DNA of 64,000 nt from positions 3,348,001-3,412,000 of the forward strand of contig AP025685.1 of the NCBI GenBank assembly GCA_022846635.1, in the 5' to 3' direction. The notes under the pieces were generated by a model that was given only the letters and a program-made list of their open reading frames with translations, searched no databases and was not told the origin of the DNA. Source of the DNA: Salmonella enterica subsp. enterica serovar Choleraesuis (GTDB lineage Bacteria > Pseudomonadota > Gammaproteobacteria > Enterobacterales > Enterobacteriaceae). Numbering within the stretch: position 1 is the stretch's first letter; each line of letters begins with the position of its first letter. Both the position numbers and the translations under genes were made by a program. This document shows positions 24,098 through 34,087 of the stretch, piece after piece.

Positions 24098-24922
24098 ATG
24101 CATCAGCTACAAACCATCATTGAATCTGCATTCGAGCGCCGCGCGGAAATCACCCCGGCGAACGTAGACACCGCTACCCGTGACGCCGTCAATCAGGTTA
24201 TCGCCCTGCTGGACAACGGCACCCTGCGCGTATCCGAGAAGAAAGATGGCCAGTGGGTCACCCATCAGTGGCTGAAAAAAGCCGTGCTGCTGTCGTTCCG
24301 TATTAACGACAATCAGGTTATGGAAGGCGCTGAAAGCCGTTACTTCGATAAAGTTCCGATGAAATTTGCCGACTATGACGAAGCACGCTTTCAGAAAGAA
24401 GGCTTCCGCGTTGTTCCTCCGGCCGCCGTACGCCAGGGTGCATTTATCGCCCGTAACACCGTGCTGATGCCGTCTTACGTAAATATCGGCGCTTATGTTG
24501 ATGAAGGTACTATGGTTGATACCTGGGCCACCGTAGGCTCTTGTGCTCAGATTGGTAAGAACGTACACCTGTCCGGCGGCGTTGGCATCGGTGGCGTACT
24601 GGAGCCGCTGCAGGCGAACCCAACCATTATCGAAGACAACTGCTTCATCGGCGCACGTTCCGAAATCGTTGAAGGCGTTATCGTCGAGGAAGGCTCGGTT
24701 ATTTCAATGGGCGTTTACATCGGCCAGAGCACCAAAATTTATGACCGCGAAACCGGTGAAGTTCATTATGGCCGCGTACCGGCAGGCTCCGTGGTGGTTT
24801 CCGGCAACCTGCCATCCAAAGATGGTAAATACAGCCTGTATTGCGCAGTTATCGTGAAAAAAGTCGATGCCAAAACCCTGGGCAAAACCGGGCTGAACGA
24901 ACTGCTGCGTACTATCGAATAA
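24098..24922 (+). CDS. dapD: Tetrahydrodipicolinate N-succinyltransferase
   Basis: Succinylates tetrahydrodipicolinate in the lysine/meso-diaminopimelate pathway. Seen: 274 residues as in E. coli. N-terminal helical domain, then a left-handed beta-helix of hexapeptide repeats (about 100-240) containing [11 protein letters not shown] and the [11 protein letters not shown] loop. It is 34 nt after glnD and has a good terminator downstream. Confidence 0.99.
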   Translation: MHQLQTIIESAFERRAEITPANVDTATRDAVNQVIALLDNGTLRVSEKKDGQWVTHQWLKKAVLLSFRINDNQVMEGAESRYFDKVPMKFADYDEARFQKEGFRVVPPAAVRQGAFIARNTVLMPSYVNIGAYVDEGTMVDTWATVGSCAQIGKNVHLSGGVGIGGVLEPLQANPTIIEDNCFIGARSEIVEGVIVEEGSVISMGVYIGQSTKIYDRETGEVHYGRVPAGSVVVSGNLPSKDGKYSLYCAVIVKKVDAKTLGKTGLNELLRTIE

Positions 24923-24948
24923 GAGTCCAGCATCAATTTGTTCATCAG

Positions 24949-24974
24949 AGCGCGGCCCAGGCCGCGCTTTTTTA
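24949..24974 (+). terminator. Intrinsic terminator after dapD
   Basis: Stem GCGCGGC / GCCGCGC with CCAG loop, followed by seven T. Confidence 0.85.
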
Positions 24975-25046
24975 TGCCTGTGGTGGCAAAACTTTAGTTT
25001 GCCGGTAATTATCTAATGATAATGACTGCGCTAAAAGGAAGCCGCT

Positions 25047-25433
25047 ATGTATGACAACCTGAAAAGTCTTGGCGTTACCAACCCGGAAGAGATTGACCGC
25101 TACACCCTGCGTCAGGAAGCCAACAACGACATTCTCAAAATCTATTTTCAAAAAGGCAAAGGGGAGTTCTTCGCCAAAAGCGTGAAGTTCAAATACCCGC
25201 GCCAGCGCAAAACCGTGGTCGCCGATGGTCCGGGAGGCTACCGTGAGGTGCACGAGATTAGCCCTAACCTGCGCTATGTGGTCGAAGAGCTGGATAATAT
25301 TTGCCAGCATGACCAGAGTGAAGTGGATCTGAAGCAAAAAATTCTCGATGACCTGCGCCATCTTGAAAGCGTTGTCACCAATAAAATTGCCGAGATCGAA
25401 GCCGATCTGGATAAACTGACCCGTAACAAGTAA
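25047..25433 (+). CDS. yaeH: UPF0325 family protein YaeH
   Basis: Conserved protein of unknown function. Seen: 128 residues, highly similar along its length to E. coli YaeH. Charged, no signal peptide or membrane segment. The C-terminal third ([23 protein letters not shown]) looks like an amphipathic helix or coiled coil. A good AAAAGGAAG ribosome-binding site precedes the ATG. It stands between dapD and cdaR as in E. coli, but on the same strand as the cdaR-like gene 48 nt downstream. Confidence 0.93.
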   Translation: MYDNLKSLGVTNPEEIDRYTLRQEANNDILKIYFQKGKGEFFAKSVKFKYPRQRKTVVADGPGGYREVHEISPNLRYVVEELDNICQHDQSEVDLKQKILDDLRHLESVVTNKIAEIEADLDKLTRNK

Positions 25434-25481
25434 TCGCCTCATCGGGGCGGGTTATCTGCCCGCTCCTCTTCAGGATCCCGC

Positions 25482-26609
25482 ATGAACAGCGTTATCAAGG
25501 AAGCAACCGCCCGCCAGATAGTTCACCGGGCCATGAGTATTATCGACCACTCCGTCAACGTGATGGATGAACATGGCACCATTATCGCCTCTGGCGATCC
25601 GCACCGTTTACACCAGCGCCACGAAGGAGCCGTTCTCGCCTTAACGGAAAACCGGGTTATTGAAATTGATGCCGCTGCCGCTCGCCAGCTGCGCGGGGTT
25701 CGCCCTGGAATTAATCTGCCGGTTCTGTTCCACAATCAGATTGTCGGCGTGGTTGGAATCTCCGGCGAGCCCGACCAGGTACGCGCCTACGCCGAACTGG
25801 TACGCATGGCCGCTGAGCTGATTCTCGAGCAGTCGGCCCTGCTGGAAAAAAGCCAGTGGGAGAAGCGTTACCGTGAAGAAATAGCGCTACAGCTAATCGC
25901 TCCGTCTCGTGATAACGCCGAGCTGTCTGCCATGGCGGCATGGCTGAATCTGGATCTCAGCCGTCCGAGGATTGCGGTCATCCTCCAGTTGAATACCCAG
26001 CAACACGACAACCTGCGCCAGCTAATGGAGTTATTTGCCAGCCACAGCTCGGATGCGCTGGTGACTTTGCATGGGTTTAATCAGCTGGTAGTGCTGGTTC
26101 CCATCGTGTTATCCGCCGGAAGCGACGAAGGCCACCAGGCGCTGAAAAAATGGCTACGACAGCAGCAACACCTCATGGGCCGACAACAGGTAGCGCGTAT
26201 TTACACTGGGGGGTTATTTAGCGGCCCGGATGCCGTGCACCGTTCTTGGCTCAGCGCTCAGGCCGTACAAGCTGCCAGCCAGCGTCTGGGGTTTGATCAG
26301 CGCATCGTGCATTATCATGAACACAGCCTGCCCGCCTTGCTGAATGATTTTACCGCTACCTGGCAGGCCGCAGAGCTCAGCCGCGGCTGGGAAAAATTGC
26401 TGGAGGCAGACCCGAGGGGCATTCTTACCCAGACCCTGAAGGCATATTTTACCGAGAATTGTGATCTGTCTCAGACAGCCGGGAGACTGCACATTCACGT
26501 GAATACCCTACGCTATCGATTGAATAAAACCGAGCAGATAACCGGTTTAAAAATCAATGAATTAACTTCATCGCTGCAACTCTACATTGGGATGCTGATG
26601 CACTCCTGA
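25482..26609 (+). CDS. cdaR: CdaR-family sugar-diacid/glycerate-responsive transcriptional regulator
   Basis: Positional counterpart of E. coli CdaR, which activates glucarate, galactarate and glycerate genes. Seen: 375 residues (E. coli 385). The N-terminal diacid-recognition domain (about 1-135) is clearly similar (GINLP, EIVGVIG-like NQIVGVVGISGEP). The middle is divergent. The C-terminal PucR-type helix-turn-helix is AGRLHIHVNTLRYRLNK followed by TGL. By eye only about half of the N-terminal residues match E. coli CdaR, so effector and targets may differ. It lies directly upstream of a permease and a glycerate kinase, its likely targets. Confidence 0.8.
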   Translation: MNSVIKEATARQIVHRAMSIIDHSVNVMDEHGTIIASGDPHRLHQRHEGAVLALTENRVIEIDAAAARQLRGVRPGINLPVLFHNQIVGVVGISGEPDQVRAYAELVRMAAELILEQSALLEKSQWEKRYREEIALQLIAPSRDNAELSAMAAWLNLDLSRPRIAVILQLNTQQHDNLRQLMELFASHSSDALVTLHGFNQLVVLVPIVLSAGSDEGHQALKKWLRQQQHLMGRQQVARIYTGGLFSGPDAVHRSWLSAQAVQAASQRLGFDQRIVHYHEHSLPALLNDFTATWQAAELSRGWEKLLEADPRGILTQTLKAYFTENCDLSQTAGRLHIHVNTLRYRLNKTEQITGLKINELTSSLQLYIGMLMHS

Positions 26610-26629
26610 TTTGGATCTTCCTCCAAAAA

Positions 26630-26646
26630 CCCCCGTTCACCGGGGG
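26630..26646 (-). terminator. Possible minus-strand terminator behind cdaR
   Basis: CCCCCG / CGGGGG stem with a 5-nt loop. On the minus strand it is followed by TTTTT, on the plus strand by the T-poor CGATAA. It therefore looks like a terminator against antisense transcription entering cdaR, more than one for cdaR itself. Stem is short. Confidence 0.4.
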
Positions 26647-26710
26647 CGATAATTTGTTCATTCCTCCCAAGATTTTCCCCTGCGGCTCTCGTAGTTTGTG
26701 CCTGACCCTA

Positions 26711-26722
26711 CTCAGGCCTGAG
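26711..26722. promoter_or_regulatory. Perfect palindrome upstream of the permease-kinase operon, candidate operator
   Basis: CTCAGGCCTGAG, a perfect 12-bp palindrome centred about 34 nt before the permease ATG, in the 141-nt gap after cdaR. Position suits an operator or leader element; nothing in the sequence identifies the binding protein. Confidence 0.3.
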
Positions 26723-26750
26723 AGCCTAAAAAACAATAACAGGAGTGCCC

Positions 26751-28016
26751 ATGACTACGGTTTCTACCGCCGGTGCGCTGGTTGCACTGGTTGTCGCTAT
26801 CTTTCTTATCCTGCGTAAAGTACCGCCGGTATACGGCATGCTGGCCGGTGCGCTGGCTGGAGGCATTGTCGGCGGTGCTGACCTTGTGCAAACCATCAGC
26901 CTGATGATTACCGGCGCACAGGGGATAACCAATGCCGTATTGCGTATTCTCGGTGCGGGCGTGCTTGCCGGCGTGCTTATTGAATCCGGGGCGGCTAATC
27001 GTATCGCCGAAACCATTGTCCATAAAGTGGGCGAAAAGCGCGCCCTACTGGCGCTGGCAGTAGCGACAATGCTGCTGACTGCCGTCGGTGTGTTCGTTGA
27101 TGTGGCGGTAATTACCGTCTCTCCGATAGCGCTGGCCATTGCCCACCGGGCAGATATTTCGAAAATGGCGATTTTGCTGGCGATGATTGGCGGCGGCAAA
27201 GCCGGGAATGTGATGTCACCAAACCCGAATACCATCGCCGCCGCAGAAACTTTTCATGTCCCACTCACCTCGCTGATGGCAGCCGGTATTATCCCAGGGC
27301 TATTCGGCCTGGCGCTGGCTTACTTCATCGCCCGCCGCCTTAAGCACCGTGGCAGCAAAGTAGAAAGCAAGGAACTGGTTTTGACCCAGAGCGGGAGCCT
27401 TCCTTCTTTCACGGCGGCAATCACGGCCCCGGTAGTAGCGATTATTTTACTGTCATTACGCCCGATAGCCGGCATCGCTATCGACCCATTACTGGCGCTC
27501 CCCCTCGGCGGCCTGGCGGGAGCGGTGGTGATGGGCCAATGGCGCAATGCCAATAAGTACATGATTTCGGGTCTATCGCGTATGGCCCCGGTCGCCATCA
27601 TGCTGCTTGGCACCGGCAGCCTGGCCGGCATTATCGCGAACTCAGAATTGAAGGATGCGCTGATTCAGGTACTGAGCGGCTCCGGTATGCCGTCCTATCT
27701 GCTGGCTCCAGTTTCCGGCGCACTAATGTCGATGGCCACCGCATCCACCACAGCGGGTACTGCCGTTGCTTCAGCGGTATTCAGCAGTACGCTAATGGAT
27801 ATGGGTATTGCCGCATTAGCCGGTGCCGCAATGGTTCACGCCGGGGCAACCGTACTGGATCATTTGCCGCACGGTAGTTTCTTCCACGCAACCGGCGGCA
27901 GCGTCAATATGCAGGTGCACGAGCGTCTCAAACTCCTGCCCTATGAAACGCTGGTTGGGCTGATGATTGCCTTTGTGTCTACGCTGATGTTTGGCGTGTT
28001 TGGTCTGGCGGGTTAA
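26751..28016 (+). CDS. GntP-family permease, predicted glycerate transporter
   Basis: Polytopic inner-membrane symporter of the gluconate:H+ (GntP) family. Seen: 421 residues with about 12 hydrophobic helices, conserved Gly-rich and Asn/Pro segments (GGGKAGNVMSPNPNT) and a C-terminal pair of helices. The ATG at 26751 is chosen over an in-frame GTG six bases earlier because AGGAG lies 5 nt upstream of it. It is followed 11 nt later by glycerate kinase and preceded by a CdaR-type regulator, so D-glycerate or a related sugar acid is the inferred substrate. E. coli K-12 has no gene here. Confidence 0.85.
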   Translation: MTTVSTAGALVALVVAIFLILRKVPPVYGMLAGALAGGIVGGADLVQTISLMITGAQGITNAVLRILGAGVLAGVLIESGAANRIAETIVHKVGEKRALLALAVATMLLTAVGVFVDVAVITVSPIALAIAHRADISKMAILLAMIGGGKAGNVMSPNPNTIAAAETFHVPLTSLMAAGIIPGLFGLALAYFIARRLKHRGSKVESKELVLTQSGSLPSFTAAITAPVVAIILLSLRPIAGIAIDPLLALPLGGLAGAVVMGQWRNANKYMISGLSRMAPVAIMLLGTGSLAGIIANSELKDALIQVLSGSGMPSYLLAPVSGALMSMATASTTAGTAVASAVFSSTLMDMGIAALAGAAMVHAGATVLDHLPHGSFFHATGGSVNMQVHERLKLLPYETLVGLMIAFVSTLMFGVFGLAG

Positions 28017-28027
28017 GGAGACTCCGG

Positions 28028-29173
28028 ATGAAGATTGTTATCGCACCCGATTCATTTAAAGAGAGCCTGAGCGCGATGCAGGTTGCCATGGCCATCCGCA
28101 ATGGTTTTATGGAAGTGTTCGGCGACGCTCAGTATGTGCTGCTACCAATGGCCGATGGCGGAGAAGGCACCGTGGACGCAATGGTTGATGCCTCTCACGG
28201 CCAGCGGCTCACAGCCCAGGTAAAAGGGCCGCTGGGTGAGCCGGTAACCGCATGTTACGGCTGGCTTGAAGAGAGTAAAACGGCGGTTATCGAGATGGCC
28301 GCCGCATCCGGCCTGCATCTGGTGCCACCGATCCGCCGTAATCCGCTGCACACGTCTACTTTTGGCACCGGTGAACTTATCCTCGCCGCACTAGAGCGGG
28401 GGGCGCAAAAAATTATTCTGGGTATTGGCGGCAGCGCCACCAATGACGGCGGTGCCGGGATGATGGCGGCGCTCGGTGCACAGTTGCAGGATGATAAACA
28501 GCAGTCTTTGGCTCCCGGAGGTGCGGCGCTGCAACATCTGGCACATATCGAACTGAGCGGGCTGGATAGCCGTCTGGCCCAAACCGATATCCTGGTCGCC
28601 TGTGACGTTAATAACCCTCTTTGCGGGGATAAAGGCGCTTCGGCAATATTTGGCCCGCAAAAAGGGGCGACGCCCGAGATGGTGCGCCAGCTTGATAGCG
28701 CGCTGCGCCATTACGGTGAAATGATTGAACAAACGACCGGTTCAGCTGTTCTGGACGTGCCTGGCGCTGGTGCCGCAGGCGGTATGGGGGCAGCGCTGTT
28801 CGGATTGCTTAATGCCCGCCTGCAGCCGGGTATCGAAATAGTTACCGAAGCCCTGGACCTGGATAGTGCGGTTCGCGGCGCAACGCTGGTTATCACCGGT
28901 GAGGGCCGTATCGATAGTCAGACAATTCACGGCAAGACGCCTGCCGGGGTCGCCATGGTAGCCCAACGCCACGGGGTACCAGTAATTGCGCTGGCTGGCA
29001 GCATGAGCGAAGACTACGATGTGGTTCACCAGCACGGGCTGGACGCCGTATTTTCGGTATTACCGCGAATAACCTCACTGCCCGACGCTCTGCTGGCGGC
29101 GGAAGACAATATCAAAGTGGCGGCACGTAATATCGCCATGGTGTGGAAACTGGCCAAAGCCAGCCGCAGCTGA
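28028..29173 (+). CDS. garK: Glycerate kinase (GarK/GlxK type)
   Basis: Phosphorylates D-glycerate, probably to 2-phosphoglycerate as in E. coli GarK, feeding lower glycolysis. Seen: 381 residues, the same as GarK. N-terminal IAPDSFKESLSA and DGGEGTVDA motifs, GGSATNDGGAGM, the GPQKGA and GAGAAGGMGAAL segments, and ITGEGRIDSQTIHGK typical of the type 1 family. GarK and GlxK are close relatives and cannot be separated by eye, so the symbol is provisional. It forms an operon with the GntP-type permease (11-nt gap) and is convergent with degP. Confidence 0.88.
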   Translation: MKIVIAPDSFKESLSAMQVAMAIRNGFMEVFGDAQYVLLPMADGGEGTVDAMVDASHGQRLTAQVKGPLGEPVTACYGWLEESKTAVIEMAAASGLHLVPPIRRNPLHTSTFGTGELILAALERGAQKIILGIGGSATNDGGAGMMAALGAQLQDDKQQSLAPGGAALQHLAHIELSGLDSRLAQTDILVACDVNNPLCGDKGASAIFGPQKGATPEMVRQLDSALRHYGEMIEQTTGSAVLDVPGAGAAGGMGAALFGLLNARLQPGIEIVTEALDLDSAVRGATLVITGEGRIDSQTIHGKTPAGVAMVAQRHGVPVIALAGSMSEDYDVVHQHGLDAVFSVLPRITSLPDALLAAEDNIKVAARNIAMVWKLAKASRS

Positions 29174-29293
29174 CCACTTTTTGCCGGCACGGTGTTTTCC
29201 GTAAAAGACTTCGCGCCGGGGATATAACTATTGGACGTAAAAAGAGTTAAGTCTGGCAATTCCGCTCCCCGGAAGCGGTTTACGGACTGCAAC

Positions 29294-29320
29294 AAAAAGG
29301 GCCGCTAATGCGGCCCTTTT
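29294..29320. terminator. Bidirectional terminator between glycerate kinase and degP
   Basis: Stem GGGCCGC / GCGGCCC with TAAT loop, flanked by A5 and T4, serving both convergent genes. Confidence 0.8.
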
Positions 29321-29335
29321 GGTATTCACGGCTGA

Positions 29336-30772
29336 TTACTGCATCAGCAGATACAGCGTGCTATCACCGCGCTGCACGTTAAGCGCCAGCACCGATGGTT
29401 TGCTGTCGAGGATTTTACGCAGTTCCGCGATATTGCTGACCGGCTGCTGGTTAGCGCCGATAATCACGTCCCCTTTCTTCAGCCCAATCTGAGCCGCAGT
29501 CGAGCCCTGTTTCACGCTGTTAACTACCACACCTTTGACCTTACCGCTGGCGTTATTCATTTCTGCGCCGTCGATACCGTTAAAGATGGTGGAAGAATCA
29601 ACCTGAGTCTGTTTGCTCTGCTGCAGTTCCAGATTTACCGAGACCGGCTTACCTTCGCGCAGCAGGCCCAGCGTCAGTTTGCTGCCTACTGGCATAGAAC
29701 CCACTTCAGCACGCAGGGCGGCGAAGCTGCTGATAGGCTTGTTGTTCATCGAAACGATAACATCACCGGCTTTTATACCGGCTTTAGCCGCCGAAGAACC
29801 CGGCATTACCTGGCTTACAAAAGCACCGCGCTGGGCATCCACCTTCATTGCTTTAGCCAGGTCAGAGTTCAGTTCAGTCCCCATAATGCCCAGCTCACCG
29901 CGGCGAACCTGGCCATATTTCACCATCTGCCCGCTCAGGCTGCTGACCATGTTGCTTGGGATAGCAAAGCCAATGCCGATGTTACCGCCGTCCGGAGCCA
30001 GGATTGCGGTATTGATACCAATCAGCTCGCCGTTAAGGTTAACCAGCGCACCGCCGGAGTTACCGCGGTTGATGGCCGCATCGGTTTGAATGTAGTTCTC
30101 GTAATTATCGTTGCGCGCAAGGCCGCTACGCCCCAGCGCCGACACGATACCTGAAGTTACAGTCTCGCCCAGGCCATATGGGTTACCAATGGCAACCGCA
30201 TAGTCGCCAACCCGCAGATTATCGGAGTCAGCCATTTTAATCGCGGTCAGGTTTTTCGGATCTTTAAGCTGAATAAGTGCGATATCAGAACGCGGATCTT
30301 TGCCGACCATTTTGGCGTCGAACTTGCGGCCATCGCTCAGCTGAACGGTAATTTTAGTGGCATTATCCACCACGTGGTTGTTCGTCACCACATAGCCTTT
30401 AGCCGCATCAATGATGACGCCAGAACCTAACGCCATAAATTTCTGCTGACGGTCACCGCCGCCGCCCTGAGCTCCGCCCTGACACAGCGGCGAGTTCATA
30501 AACGGAGAGCCTTCCTGGCAGAACGGAGAGTCCTGGCCGAAGAATTGTTGGAAGTTTGGTCCCATCCGTGAGTTGGCAACTGGCGTGCTGCCTTCGATGT
30601 TGATGCTGACCACTGAGGGCATCACTTTTTCCAGCATCGGCGCCAGGCTCGGCATCTGAGAGGATGCAACATTGGCGGAAGAAGCGGCCTCTGCGGCAGT
30701 GGCAGACAGAGGGCTAAGCGCTAATCCAAGACTCAGGGTTAATGCACTCAATGCTAAAGAGGTTTTTTTCAT
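29336..30772 (-). CDS. degP: Periplasmic serine endoprotease/chaperone DegP
   Basis: Heat-shock protease and chaperone that degrades misfolded envelope proteins. Seen: 478 residues from the chosen start (E. coli 474). Signal peptide (1 to about 27), LA loop with the redox cysteine pair C85 and C97, catalytic triad H133 (NNHVVD), D163 (SDIALI) and S239 (RGNSGGALV), then two PDZ domains. Three ATGs run in tandem at 30778, 30775 and 30772. The last gives the E. coli-like MKKTSLAL and the best distance to the GGATAG purine stretch. A sigma-E-type promoter is upstream. Confidence 0.97.
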   Translation of the reverse strand: MKKTSLALSALTLSLGLALSPLSATAAEAASSANVASSQMPSLAPMLEKVMPSVVSINIEGSTPVANSRMGPNFQQFFGQDSPFCQEGSPFMNSPLCQGGAQGGGGDRQQKFMALGSGVIIDAAKGYVVTNNHVVDNATKITVQLSDGRKFDAKMVGKDPRSDIALIQLKDPKNLTAIKMADSDNLRVGDYAVAIGNPYGLGETVTSGIVSALGRSGLARNDNYENYIQTDAAINRGNSGGALVNLNGELIGINTAILAPDGGNIGIGFAIPSNMVSSLSGQMVKYGQVRRGELGIMGTELNSDLAKAMKVDAQRGAFVSQVMPGSSAAKAGIKAGDVIVSMNNKPISSFAALRAEVGSMPVGSKLTLGLLREGKPVSVNLELQQSKQTQVDSSTIFNGIDGAEMNNASGKVKGVVVNSVKQGSTAAQIGLKKGDVIIGANQQPVSNIAELRKILDSKPSVLALNVQRGDSTLYLLMQ

Positions 30773-30823
30773 CATCATCTATCCAAAATAAAAAAAGTGA
30801 CAAACTTGCTGCGTTGATAACGA

Positions 30824-30851
30824 TAAGAGTAATTTTACAATCCGAAGTTCC
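30824..30851 (-). promoter_or_regulatory. Sigma-E-type promoter of degP
   Basis: Minus strand carries GGAACTT, a 16-nt spacer, then TCTTA. This matches the sigma-E consensus GGAACTT-N16-TCTGA with one -10 mismatch, at the position of the E. coli degP promoter. A GTAAA near 30895 could be half of a CpxR box, but a clear second half at the right spacing was not seen. Confidence 0.75.
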
Positions 30852-30909
30852 CTGGAAGGTAGCACGCAAAGCGTAAAAATTTATTGAGCATCTTTACAAA
30901 ACAATGGAA

Positions 30910-32421
30910 TTATTCCACCGCCATAAGCCGCCGGTATTCATCCCACGCGTAAAGGTCGGTCATACCGCTGATATAGTCCTGAATAAGCCGGCAGCGATAA
31001 TAATATTCCCAAATTAAAAAATCAGGATCGGCGGGAGATATAGCACTAACCGCTTCACTATATGCCAGGCAATAGCGCGTCGAAAGTTTATGATATAGCC
31101 GGGTTTCAATCGGCCATTGCCTCAGATTATTTCCTGCCACCAGATTATGAAAATCTTTAACCGGCATCAGTAACAACGGGCTATAAATATCAAGAAGACC
31201 GCGAATTACCCGGTAACCTTGTAATTCAAGCTGCTCGACATCAGGATGGTTAAACACCTGATTAACGGCAACTATCTTAAATATCTCCAGCAACTTTCCG
31301 TAAGCACTTCCATCTTCAAGCAGCGCTTGATTAAAATTTCCGTGATATACCTGCTCAATATTGTCGATAAATCGCTGGGCAGCGTAAGGCACCAGATTAT
31401 TCAGAGCATTCACCCGCAGATACATAAAGAACTGGTCATCGGCGCTAAGCTGCATTTCATTAGCCGTCGCCTTAACCCACGCCGCGCGTATAACTTTATC
31501 AAATAAGTCACCCGGCTCCACAATACCCCAGGCTTGCTCCAGATGTTGATATAACTGCGGCGTAGTGAATATATGTTTTTCTACGGCATCTTCAAGGTCT
31601 GCAATGCAATAAGAGATGTCATCTGCGGCTTCCATTATCCAGGTCAACGGAAAGCGACAATATTCTTCAATCTGCAGTTCTTTACGCAACTGGACAATAT
31701 ACTCTTCCTCGGAAAGATAAAATCCAGGCTTCTTCATCAAATAGCGATGACTTTCCGGCGCGCTGCCCTCAAACCAGGCCGGGCGGGTATATTTCAAAAT
31801 ACAGCCAACCTGCGACCAGGTAAGATTCATTCGCAGCAGGCTATGAACCAACCGCACCCCCTGAGCATTACCTTCAAAATGGCAAAGATCCTGACGCATT
31901 TTACGGCGCAAAGCATTTGCACGCTCTTCGCCGGGTGCCAGGCGCAATATGCCTATCTGGCAGCGATCGCCCTCTTCATCATCGCAGGTTGCCAGATTTA
32001 CCCAGCGGGAAAACCAGTCATTAATCGCCGACTCCCCAAAATGACCGAATGGGGGATTACCGATGTCATGCATCAGGCAGGCCATTTCGACCATGCTTTC
32101 AAACGGGCCGGTAAGCTCCGCCAGCCCATATGCATCCAGAAGGTTCTGTTCCTTAAGGCGGCTAAGCACCTCTTTAGCGATATAGCGCCCTACCTGCTGA
32201 ACTTCCAGTGAATGAGTCAGCCGGGTGCGAACCGCCGCATTGCGTTCCAGCGGAAAAACCTGAGTCTTTTGCTGCAAACGCCGGATAGCCGGAGAATTCA
32301 CAATCCGCCCGCGATCGCTTTCAAATATGCGCGTTAGCTCGTGTTCGGTTAACTGCCGCTCGGGATTTGAGCTGTAACGGCGGCGACCGTGAATACGGCT
32401 GCGAAAGTCTATTTCTGTCAT
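30910..32421 (-). CDS. dgt: Deoxyguanosinetriphosphate triphosphohydrolase
   Basis: HD-domain enzyme hydrolysing dGTP to deoxyguanosine and tripolyphosphate. Seen: 503 residues (E. coli 505). N-terminal [12 protein letters not shown] motif, metal ligands in [12 protein letters not shown] and [14 protein letters not shown], and the [13 protein letters not shown] motif. Hexameric in E. coli. Lies between degP and mtn, divergent from mtn. Confidence 0.97.
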   Translation of the reverse strand: MTEIDFRSRIHGRRRYSSNPERQLTEHELTRIFESDRGRIVNSPAIRRLQQKTQVFPLERNAAVRTRLTHSLEVQQVGRYIAKEVLSRLKEQNLLDAYGLAELTGPFESMVEMACLMHDIGNPPFGHFGESAINDWFSRWVNLATCDDEEGDRCQIGILRLAPGEERANALRRKMRQDLCHFEGNAQGVRLVHSLLRMNLTWSQVGCILKYTRPAWFEGSAPESHRYLMKKPGFYLSEEEYIVQLRKELQIEEYCRFPLTWIMEAADDISYCIADLEDAVEKHIFTTPQLYQHLEQAWGIVEPGDLFDKVIRAAWVKATANEMQLSADDQFFMYLRVNALNNLVPYAAQRFIDNIEQVYHGNFNQALLEDGSAYGKLLEIFKIVAVNQVFNHPDVEQLELQGYRVIRGLLDIYSPLLLMPVKDFHNLVAGNNLRQWPIETRLYHKLSTRYCLAYSEAVSAISPADPDFLIWEYYYRCRLIQDYISGMTDLYAWDEYRRLMAVE

Positions 32422-32546
32422 GCCAACTCCTTAAGCATGGATTTATCCGGGGCGCGAGTTGCATTCCGATTGATAAGCTGATTAATGCCCGTTTATCAGC
32501 CATGATAGACTATGACGCGTTCCCCATACTATTAGCGAGAATTTCT

Positions 32547-33245
32547 ATGAAAGCAGGCATTATTGGTGCAATGGAAGAAGAAGTGACATTGCTGCGGGAA
32601 AAACTCAGCAACTGTCACACTACCCGCATCGCGGGCTGCGAGATCTACACCGGCCAACTAGATGGCGTAGACGTAGCGCTGCTGAAATCTGGTATCGGCA
32701 AAGTCGCTGCCGCCATGGGCGCAACCCTGCTCCTTGAACACTGCCACCCTGACTTTATCATCAACACCGGCTCTGCCGGCGGCCTCGATCCGTCGCTGAA
32801 AGTGGGTGATATTGTGGTTTCCACCGAAGTGCGTTATCACGATGCCGACGTCACCGCTTTCGGTTACGAATACGGCCAGATGCCAGCCTGTCCGGCAGGC
32901 TTTGCCGCCGATAATATGCTGATTGACGTAGCTGAACGCTGCATTAGCGAATTGGATCTGCATGCTGTGCGCGGCCTGGTTGTTAGCGGCGACGCTTTCA
33001 TCAATGGCTCCTCGGGTCTGGCGCGCATTCGCCATAACTTCCCTCACGCCATTGCGGTAGAGATGGAAGCCACGGCTATCGGCCACGTTTGCCATAACTT
33101 TGGTATTCCATTTGTGGTTGTTCGCGCTATTTCTGACGTTGCCGACCAGCAGTCACATATCAGCTTTGATGAGTTCCTGGTTACCGCCGCTAAACAGTCC
33201 ACGCTGATGGTTGAGCGTCTGGTTCAGAAACTGGCCCATGGCTAA
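32547..33245 (+). CDS. mtn: 5'-methylthioadenosine/S-adenosylhomocysteine nucleosidase
   Basis: Cleaves MTA and SAH to adenine plus thioribose compounds; recycles polyamine and methylation by-products and yields the autoinducer-2 precursor (also called pfs). Seen: 232 residues as in E. coli. N-terminal [13 protein letters not shown] with the catalytic Glu, [12 protein letters not shown] and catalytic Asp in RAISDVADQ. The frame is open from 32367, but homology begins at the ATG at 32547. Its last codons overlap the btuF start. Confidence 0.97.
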   Translation: MKAGIIGAMEEEVTLLREKLSNCHTTRIAGCEIYTGQLDGVDVALLKSGIGKVAAAMGATLLLEHCHPDFIINTGSAGGLDPSLKVGDIVVSTEVRYHDADVTAFGYEYGQMPACPAGFAADNMLIDVAERCISELDLHAVRGLVVSGDAFINGSSGLARIRHNFPHAIAVEMEATAIGHVCHNFGIPFVVVRAISDVADQQSHISFDEFLVTAAKQSTLMVERLVQKLAHG

Positions 33246-34050
33246 ATCCTGGGTAAAGAGCATCGGGCTATGCGGCCTGATGCTTCTGCTACCGGCGTGG
33301 CTATACGCCGCGCCGCGCGTAGTGAGCCTCTCCCCGGCCAATACCGAGCTGGCTTTTGCCGCAGGTATTACCCCGGTCGGGGTGAGCGCATTTTCCGATT
33401 ATCCTTCCGCCGCTAAAAATATTACTCAGATTGCCGACTGGCAGGGTATTAATAGCGAACGTATTCTGGCCTTACATCCGGATGTCGTGCTGGCCTGGCG
33501 CGGCGGCAATCCTGCCCGACCAGTAGCCCAGCTCCAGGCATTGGGGCTAAAAGTCATCTGGATTGACCCGGAACGTATCGAAGACATTATTGGCGCATTG
33601 CGCGACTTAGCCCCTTACAGCCCGGAGCCACAGCGGGCTCAGCAGGCGGCGGATGAACTAGAGCAACGCTGGAATAAGCTTCTCACCCGTTACGCCAGTA
33701 CGCCTCGCCGCAAGGTCTTTTTGCAGTTTGGCTCCAGTCCGCTGTTTACCAGCAGTCAGCACACCCTGCAAAACGAAATAGTCAGCCGCTGCGGTGGGGA
33801 TAATATTTTTAACGACAGCCGCGTCCCCTGGCCCCAGGTTAGCCGTGAGCAGGTTCTGGCTCGTAAGCCCCAGGCCATTATTTATCCTGGCAATGAGCAA
33901 AAATCCTCCCAAATCCAGACTTTCTGGGCGGGACAGCTCACGGTTCCTCTGATTGGCATTAAAGATGACTGGTTTGCGCGCCCCGGCCCACGTATTATCC
34001 TCGCCGCCGAGCAGATATGTTCCGAGCTGGAAAAAATATCTAAAGGCTAA
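33238..34050 (+). CDS. btuF: Vitamin B12 ABC transporter periplasmic binding protein
   Basis: Captures cobalamin in the periplasm for the BtuCD importer. Seen: 270 residues (E. coli 266). Signal peptide ending at LYAA (about residue 24), two lobes joined by a long helix, [12 protein letters not shown] and a cobalamin-contacting Trp in [24 protein letters not shown] in the C-lobe. The ATG at 33238 overlaps the mtn stop by 8 nt and gives the E. coli-like MAKS start; the earlier in-frame start would sit inside mtn. Confidence 0.96.
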   Translation: MAKSWVKSIGLCGLMLLLPAWLYAAPRVVSLSPANTELAFAAGITPVGVSAFSDYPSAAKNITQIADWQGINSERILALHPDVVLAWRGGNPARPVAQLQALGLKVIWIDPERIEDIIGALRDLAPYSPEPQRAQQAADELEQRWNKLLTRYASTPRRKVFLQFGSSPLFTSSQHTLQNEIVSRCGGDNIFNDSRVPWPQVSREQVLARKPQAIIYPGNEQKSSQIQTFWAGQLTVPLIGIKDDWFARPGPRIILAAEQICSELEKISKG

Positions 34051-34087
34051 GGCCAGCATCAAAACGTTCATTGCTATCGCTCACCAG

